A stretch of 64,000 nt of DNA from Echria macrotheca (Eukaryota > Ascomycota > Sordariomycetes > Sordariales > Schizotheciaceae). Position numbers and translations under genes: made by a program. The notes beneath the pieces are model-generated. The model worked only from the letters and a program-made list of their open reading frames with translations. It did no database searches and was not told where the DNA came from. Shown piece by piece: positions 57,394 to 64,000 of this stretch. Position 1 is the first letter of the stretch, and the number at the start of each line of letters is the position of its first letter. The stretch spans positions 310,001 through 374,000 of the forward strand of contig MU839847.1 of the NCBI GenBank assembly GCA_030411725.1. The letters are read 5' to 3'.

Positions 57394-58488
57394 TTATGTT
57401 GACGAGACCGGGACAACAGCCGGCCATCCGGTAGAAAAGTCGAGCTTGTTCCAGCCGAACCGTTTCTGTCCGTCTGCATATCCGACCCGGGTATCGACGT
57501 AGTGGTAGTAGAGAATCTAGAACATTGCGGCTTAGCTCCATGTCCGATTGCAAAGTTAAGAAGACACTTACCGGCCCAAGAACAGCATCCCGATACACCC
57601 CCTGCCCACCAGGCCCGTATACCCACTTGTGCGACCCCAGCACCACCGTCCCACCCCCGCTCGTACACGCCACACCGGACTGGTCAACGAACCCGCCCGA
57701 CGGGCTGTCCGACCTGCATACCACGATCCGGTACTCCTTCCCCCTGGCCGGTCTGTCCTTGTCATACCCACAACAGGCGCCCCTGGAGAAGAAGAGATAG
57801 AAGTGTCCCTCGTTCTCAAATACCACCGGGCCCTCCTCTGCTTTGTCGGACTTGTCATACGATATCTGGCGCGGCGTGGATACGGAGTCGGCTGCTCGCA
57901 CGGGTGGGCTGCCCATGGGTATTTGGTAGAGTCCGTTCCAGAAACTGCCAAAGGTGAGGAATCTCGTTCTGTTGGTGATGATTAAGTTTGGGTCGATGGC
58001 GTTGTACGGTTTGCGGGAGTCCGAGGATATGCCTGTCGATCCGAGGTCCGTCCAGCTGCCGGGTTCAAGGTTCGCGGATCGGGCGACGCCTATGGCTGAG
58101 GTTTGGGAGCCAAAGGTGCTGACGGCGTAGTAGAGGTAGTATGTTCCGTTTAGGAAGCTGACATCGGGTGCCTGTGTTTGTGGTTTAGTTTTAGGGAGAG
58201 TCACGGGGACTCAGGGAAACGAACCCAGAGATCCTGGTTGCCCCGCAGGTTGATGGACGAGTCATTTGGTAGAGCTGCGCCGCGGTATTTCCACGGGCCG
58301 GTGATATTAGAGGCAGAGTGGATGGCGATTCTACCTCCGGTGGAGAAGCGGAAGTATGTTCCGTCTGTTCGGACGATGATGGACGGGTCATGTGTGTTGG
58401 TGCAAGTCCCGGTGCAGGCTTCGGGGAGGGAGAACACGGACGAGACAAAGCCTGCCACGAAAGCAGCAAGAGTTAAAAGTCTAGACAT
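57394..58488 (-). CDS. Secreted GH43 arabinanase (endo-1,5-alpha-L-arabinosidase type)
   Basis: 328 residues in three exons: complement of 57394-57516, 57572-58171 and 58225-58488 (introns 55 and 53 nt). The N-terminus is a clear signal peptide (MSRLLTLAAFVAGFVSSVFS). Glycoside hydrolase family 43 residues are in place: the catalytic base Asp in NTHDPSII, the second Asp in NAIDPNLI, and the acid Glu in AEEGPVVF. NQDLWAPDVSFLNGTYYLYY and FGSFWNGLYQIPM are typical of endo-arabinanases, as is the C-terminal YYHYVDTR and GWNKLDFSTGWP. It is expected to cut arabinan side chains of plant pectin outside the cell. Length fits the single-domain family; there is no carbohydrate-binding module. Confidence 0.92.
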
Positions 58489-59244
58489 GATGATGGAAGG
58501 CTTAGATTACAAGTGAGGACAGCTTTCCGAAGCAGTTTGATGGAGATATAGTGGCCGGAGGTTACCGACAACCAGGGTAGGGATCCTCAGGGTCCTGCCG
58601 GTCGGTGTCCGGGTAAATCGGTGTTATACTTGATTTGTGGATATATGTCTTCATTCTTTCTACGGATTAACCGGCGGGGAATTTGCTTTGGGGGATGTGC
58701 AACAAAGCTATTGTCCATTCACGACATGAAAGACATTGACCAAGACATAAAGGGTCTGGAGCGTGGAAGTGGGGTGCACCCATTCATGTCGCTCAGCCCC
58801 TGAGTTGTCGCCCTTACTTGTTCTGTACAATATCATAGCTCCGGTGCACTGATGACAAGTCAATGATAATGCTGCAAAGAGTCGGTGAGGTGGAGGGGTG
58901 GTGCGGTGAATGCAACACATCCACACCCAGGAATTGCTGCCTGCATAAAACTCGGTGAGCTAGAACTTTCCTGCCTGTAACTTTCACCCAATGAATTGAA
59001 GGATGGCGTTCCGCAGCGTGTGCAGGCATGTGACGGTGCTTATCGCGAGATGGTGGTGGCATCGCCAACGTTGCTGCATGGATCGACACCGCCAAGGCAG
59101 GTTGTCGTCATAAGGCTACACAACCACTCGGTGCTATCTCTGACGTATGAGACGCTCGCATAAAAATGTATTTGACCGTTCGTATCAACACCACCTGCAA
59201 ATTCTTCGGTCCCTCACCGAAAAACACCACCAGATATCTTCACA
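58489..59244. promoter_or_regulatory. Divergent promoter region (GH43 / MATE)
   Basis: This 756-bp gap lies between divergent genes. No clear TATA box or repeat; a short A-rich stretch precedes the MATE leader near 59160. Confidence 0.4.
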
Positions 59245-61457
59245 ATGGACGAACCAGGCAGTCCACGAGCCATCCCCGATGGCCGTCGCCATTCCCTCCT
59301 CCACAATCTGCTTCCCGAGAGCTTGCCCCTACCCCCATCTTTCCTCGAAACATCCCCGGCGGTGCGTGAAATTCTTCAGAGAGACATTGGCGAGTGCTCG
59401 AGCGACGACGAGGAGTCCGGCAGCACCCATGACCACTCGTCCACCCAAGAGGGTGGCGAGGTCAAGCTGGCCTTCCACCCGAATGGTGTCGCCTACGGGT
59501 GTGGCTATTCCATGGTGCCCATGCAGGGTTTCGACCTCCCAGTCCCCAACCCACACGAGATCGAGGAGTCTGTTGCGGCCGAGCTCGAGCTGCTGCGCGA
59601 CAACGACATCGTGCCGCACTCGTCCCGGACGCGCCAAGAGAGCGTAGTCGAACACTTGCGCAACGCATTCAGCGGCGGATCGCATGACCATCTCCCTACG
59701 ACCCGGACGGAGACTTCCCCCCTCCTCGGCAGTGACGATGATGGAACCGAAATTCCGTCGACACCGCCGCCTCAAGTAGTCCACGAGCTGTGGGAGGAGG
59801 CCGTGCTGGCCGGCAAGCTCCGGACAAGCTGGCAACGCGAGGCCAAGACGCTCGTGAGCTACTCGGCGCCACTCATCGCCACTTTCCTGCTGCATTACTC
59901 GGTCACCATCGGAAGCGTGTTGACCGTCGGCCGGCTGGGCATGTTGGAGCTGGCCGCCGTTAACTGTGCGACCCCCTCCCCCCTTTTTCAGGAGTCTTGC
60001 TAACATCTGCAGTGGCCACCATGACAGCTAGCATTACCTGCTATGTCCCCGTCCAGGGTCTCTCTACCTGCCTCGACACGTTGTGTTCGCAGGCTTACGG
60101 GTCCGGCCACAAGCACCTTGTCGGACTGCAAGCTCAGCGCATGACATGGCTCCTGTGGTTGCTGATGATCCCCATAGCCGTCCTCTGGTGGTTCTCGGAA
60201 CCGATCCTGGCCTCGCTCGTGCCGGACGCGGACACGGCCCGTCTCGCCGCCATGTACCTCCGCATTCTGATCCTTGGCATGCCAGGCGTTGCTGCTTTTG
60301 AGAGCGGCAAGCGCTTTGTGCAGTCGCAGGGTCTGTTCCGGGCGACAACATATACCCTGCTAATCGGTGCACCCCTGAGTTTTCTGCAGAACTGGCTGTT
60401 CGCGTTCAAATTTGGGTGGAACTTTGCTGGGGCTGCGTTGGCCATGGCTGTTACGCAGAATCTGTTGCCCTTGCTGTTGGCGGGCTATGTTTGGCTGGTT
60501 GATGGTTCGCAATGTTGGAATGGGTTTAGTCGAAGGGCGTTTGGGAACTGGGGTGAGCCTTTTTTCTGTTACAATTCTCTTCTTTTTTTTTTCTTTTTCG
60601 TTTCTCTTTTTCGTTTCTCTTTTGATTCGAATTCCACCTAACGTATTACAGGCCCCATGATCAAACTCGCCCTCCCCGGCATGATCATGATCGAAGCCCA
60701 GTTCTCGGTGCTCGAGATCCTAACCATCGCCGCCGGCCAGTTCGGCACGGCCAAGCTCGCCGCACAGAGCGTCCTGGTAACAGTCACGTCGGCTTCGTTC
60801 AATATCCCCTTCCCCCTGGCCATTGCCGCCTCGACACGTATCGCGAACCTGATCGGAGCCGGGCTCAGCGATGGTGCGCGTGTGACCGCCAAGGTGGTAC
60901 GTATTTCACTCACCCCTTTTTTTTCTCCCTGTATTCCTGCTCATCACAAAAACAGGCCGTCATATCCGCCGGCATCGTCGGTCTCACCAACCTGACCCTC
61001 CTCTCGACACTACGCTTCCATATCGCCGGCGTCTTCACGGACGACGACCAGGTCATTTCCATCGCCGCCCGTGTCATGCTCGTCTGTGCGCTCATGCAGA
61101 TTTTCGACGCTCTCGCCGCCGTGTCGCACGGCATCCTACGAGGCGTTGGCCAGCAGGTTATTGGGGGGTATGCCAACCTGTTTGCCTACTACTTTGTCGC
61201 GTTGCCTGTCGGTTTGACTACGGCTTTTACGCTTGGATGGCAGCTGGCGGGATTGTGGACTGGGCTTACGGCTGGTCTTGCCATGTAAGTTGACTGCTCT
61301 GATTTTATGTGAACTTTGAGATGCTGACATATCTAGGGTTTGTGTTCTCGAGTTGGTGTATCTGTATTATTCGGACTGGGAGGCAGCTGTTATCCAAGCG
61401 GAAAGGAGGATGCGGTCGGAGGATGTTAACCAGGAGTTGAAGCCTGCGAGGAGCTAA
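59245..61457 (+). CDS. MATE-family efflux transporter
   Basis: 651 residues in five exons: 59245-59965, 60013-60552, 60652-60896, 60956-61284 and 61337-61457 (introns 47-99 nt). A cytosolic N-terminal extension of about 200 acidic, Ser-rich residues precedes the first helix (LVSYSAPLIATFLLHYSVTI). MATE signatures follow: VGRLGMLELAAVNLATMTA, VQGLSTCLDTLCSQAYGSG, then IAAGQFGTAKLAAQSVL and IPFPLAIAASTRIANLIGAG. The last repeat has SHGILRGVGQQVIGGYANLFAYY. These transporters exchange protons or sodium for organic cations, drugs or metabolites across the plasma or vacuolar membrane. The short last exon ends LKPARS after one helix. The long N-terminal region is usual in fungal members. Confidence 0.93.
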
Positions 61458-62105
61458 CGTGCTAGGCAGTGTGGAGAACAGAACACGATGCGGAATGAAA
61501 GAAAAGGCGTTTTGGTCTGTTTGGGAGGTTAGCCGTTGAAGTATCGGATAGACTACAGATTGTTATACCCGGGCAGACATGATGAATGATGAGATTAGGT
61601 TTGTCTTTTCTGACTCGACATTTTCAGCCACTGTTTTCGTCGTGGTTGGTGGACTTCTGGCTGCCTCTTTTTCATGCATCCTCTTAGGCCAGGCAGGAGC
61701 ACCCCAGGCAGGATAGCCGATAGCAGGAACACACGGACCAGTAGGGCCTGTATTTAACCAGTCCTCAGGGCCCATCCTCCTCTTCCACAGAACAAGCATC
61801 CTTATCCTCACTTCTTCACTCCGTTCCCCGCAATCGCGACGTAGCGCACACCTGCAGTCTGTGATAGGTTGGAATCAAGCACAGCCCGCGCATGGAGGCG
61901 GTGCTCAGCGGCAGAGAATGAGACGTTCGTGCCCAATCCTATTGGCCCGACGGATGCCCCGAGAATGCAAAAAAGATGAAAACGTAGGGGAGGGACTCCG
62001 CGTCCGGGTCCTCTGCTTCTTCATCCTTCAACAGCTCAAGATCAATCGCCACTTCCCTTTTCATGGTCGATACGCGCCACTTGTTCTCATTTCTCGGCAG
62101 GAGTC
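61458..62105. other. Intergenic with repeat copy B
   Basis: A 648-bp gap holding the second copy of the dispersed repeat (61685-61803) and the upstream region of the last gene. No gene seen. Confidence 0.5.
61685..61803 (+). repeat. Dispersed non-coding repeat, copy B
   Basis: About 119 bp, matching 13532-13640 in the same orientation. Relative to copy A it carries a small extra segment (about 7 bp, 'cgatagc', next to a similar 'gatagc'). It lies 300 bp upstream of the last gene; copy A lies about 870 bp upstream of the NRPS-like gene. Confidence 0.75.
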
Positions 62106-64000
62106 ATGGGAATTGAATTCGGCACGGCTCGAAATCAGTCGATATGGCAACCGGAGCCGTCAGGACGGGGCACATACGGGCTGCTCTCCTCTTGTGTTTT
62201 CACCATGATTTTATGCCTGTGGACTGCTGTGCATCTCAACATCCCCGAGTACCACAACCACAGCTACAAGTATCTTCCGCGCTGGCAGACACTGCGCAAG
62301 ACATTGTGGCTGCTGCTTGGCTTGTTTGCCCCCGAGATAGTCACGTGGACAGCCTTCGAACAGCATCGCGAAGCCAAGCTTATATACGATAGGGTTAGAA
62401 AGGCGCTGGGCGAGAAGCCACTCTGTACCAATAAGTCGAAGAGTTTCAGACAGTGGCTGGGGCTGAAGGGCAAGGAAGCTACGGATGTTGAACAAGACCT
62501 GGGCCACGAGGATCGCAGCAAGGACGCATCGCCGGGCGACGGACAGACAACATCCCCGAGTGATGCCACCTCGGACGCACGCTCAAAGAGCACCGCCCCA
62601 GAAGCGAGCTCTTCATCACCGTCCGGATCTTCTGAGGCTTCTCCACCAGCGACGAGAGAGCGAAAGCACAAGTGGATGATGACACATAGCTATTATGCTC
62701 TAATGGGTGAGATATCCTTCTTTCTTGCTAGGTAGCTTGAAAAACTGGTGTCTAAGTAGAACACAATAGGGGGCTTCGCTTTCGGCTCTCGTGAAATCGG
62801 CGACGGCCGCGATTTCCTCCCCGGTGGGCGCAAACGCGTCACGCTAAGCGGCCACGGCCTTATATTGCTCCTCGAGATCGCACCACACCTGTTACCCGAT
62901 ATATCGGTCGCCCAAATCGAAGACAAGAGTAAGGCAAACCAGCTCGCCAAGTTCATTGTCACCTTACAAGCCTTGTGGTTCGCCGCTCAATTCATCTCCC
63001 GGGTGGCATTGGGCATGACCGTTAGCCTCCTGGAGCTCAACACGTTCGCTCACGCCATCTGCGCCCTGATAGCGTACTCGCTGTGGTGGCACAAGCCACT
63101 CGACGTTGAGGAGCCCACGCTCATCGACGGCCGAGATGCGGACATCATATGCGCCGGTCTCTGTACGGGATCAACTCTGGACGCCGTATTTCCAGCCAAG
63201 AATAGCCGAAGGAGTTACCTCAAGAGTTATGTCGCCAATCCAGAGCAAGGTCATGACGGCATTCTCAGAGGACGTATCCTCACATCAGCTACATGCCTCT
63301 CACGATTCCAAGTGGAATTCCCCGAAGATTTTGGAACATCTGCCTTCCATGTCGATTCGGAATCGAGGAAACGCCTTGTTTTGTTTGCGGGGCCGCGATA
63401 CGCCTGTTCATTCATGTTTCAAGTCGGCCAGAACAATTTTTACTTACCGTACCGCAATCACAGGCTGCTCAGCTGGGGCATACCGGGAGAACATAGCGTC
63501 TTGAGTCCGGGGGATGATTATCTTGAGCTATCGGCTGCCGACATTTTACGCCTCCGCATGGCTAGACAGTGTTATACCAAGTACCCAAGCGTGGCCAATG
63601 ATGGTAAGGTTACCCCCTGGCTCACGGACCGAGCCGAAAACTGGCCGAACTCAGGGTCCAGGTACACGTCGACACACGTCGGTGCCTTTGTCCTAACCTT
63701 TTTCATCGCCGGGTTGGCATACGGCGGTCTGCACCTGCTTGCATGGGATCCCCCGGTGCAAACGGCAGCCGAGACCACTTTTTGGCGCGTCTCGGGGCTT
63801 AGCATCATCGTCTATGGCGCCATCCTAGTGATATTGGCTTTGTGCTCTGAGTTGGACGATTATGATCTCGTCCTGCGACTGCCGTGGCTGGAAAGGTGGT
63901 TTCGGCCAGTCACCGTCATTTGGCATGGCTTCGACAGACTTCTGGATAGGACTTGCCGTCCGCTGAAGGTCTACGCTCAAACTGTCCTTGGTCTCATGTC
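62106..64000 (+). CDS. Large fungal integral membrane protein, 3' end outside window
   Basis: Two exons seen: 62106-62706 and 62770 to the window edge (intron 63 nt); the frame is open to base 64000, so the gene is partial (about 610 residues here). The N-terminus has the segment GRGTYGLLSSCVFTMILCLWTAVHLNIP, followed by TLWLLLGLFAPEIVTWTAFEQH. This pattern is shared by a large group of uncharacterised ascomycete membrane proteins. A Ser/Thr/Asp-rich linker (about 115-190) follows, then MMTHSYYALMGGFAFGS. Later hydrophobic parts include FIVTLQALWFAAQFISRVAL, then AICALIAYSLWWHKPLDVEEP and VGAFVLTFFIAGLAYGGLHLL. No enzymatic motif is visible. The true start may lie upstream if a first exon was missed. 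Confidence 0.78.

Noticed and set aside
14508..61457. One secondary-metabolite cluster joining the NRPS-like, LaeA-like, membrane and MATE genes
   Set aside because: They are spread over 47 kb with HET, NLR and unrelated genes between them; adjacency is too weak to support one pathway.
1..64000. CRISPR array, rRNA genes, intact transposons
   Set aside because: I looked for regular direct repeats with spacers, rRNA-like sequence, transposase or reverse-transcriptase motifs and long terminal repeats, and saw none.

Overview
This is a stretch of nuclear DNA from a filamentous ascomycete (Pezizomycotina). A class such as Sordariomycetes is plausible but not proven. The evidence is many short spliceosomal introns (about 45-140 nt, mostly GT-AG), moderately GC-rich coding DNA, HET-domain genes, an NB-ARC/TPR NLR-like gene, a LaeA-like methyltransferase, an NRPS-like adenylating reductase and a tRNA gene with an intron just after the anticodon. 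I found no bacterial operon structure, CRISPR array or intact transposon. Exon joins were worked out by hand from reading frame, splice signals and family conservation; each multi-exon model below closes to a whole number of codons.

Layout. 0.6-6.4 kb holds housekeeping genes: a Kid-type kinesin (-), a mitochondrial AIM24-like protein (+) and a MutY-type DNA glycosylase (-). 6.7-10.6 kb is a divergent pair of AIG1/GIMAP-like GTPases with coiled coils; one ends in a CaaX box. 11.2-12.4 kb is a Ser/Thr-rich protein. 14.5-17.8 kb is an A-T-R NRPS-like reductase. 18.2-24.4 kb is a five-exon HET protein (-) divergent from a six-exon AAA ATPase (+). 26.1-32.2 kb holds a low-complexity RS protein, a seven-exon LaeA-like methyltransferase with two very small exons, and a small basic protein. 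34.0-45.7 kb holds a single-exon HET protein, a small single-pass membrane protein, a 1,621-residue NB-ARC/TPR protein with a two-helix membrane tail, and a metallo-beta-lactamase-fold protein converging on it. 46.5-47.7 kb is a polytopic membrane protein. About 5 kb without a recognisable gene follows. 52.7-64 kb holds a LbH acetyltransferase with a C-terminal membrane anchor, tRNA-Thr(UGU), an alpha/beta hydrolase, a secreted GH43 arabinanase, a MATE transporter and a large membrane protein cut by the window edge.

How they may work together. The two HET proteins, the NLR-like protein, the AAA ATPase and the GIMAP-like GTPases belong to families linked to fungal non-self recognition or signalling. 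Their density suggests an accessory, recognition-type region inserted among housekeeping genes; this is inference. The NRPS-like gene, LaeA-like methyltransferase and MATE transporter are the only hints of secondary metabolism, and they are too dispersed to call a cluster. The best candidates for something new are the HET / membrane-tailed NLR / MBL-fold neighbourhood (34-45.7 kb), the divergent GTPase pair, and an approximately 110-bp non-coding repeat found at both 13.5 and 61.7 kb.
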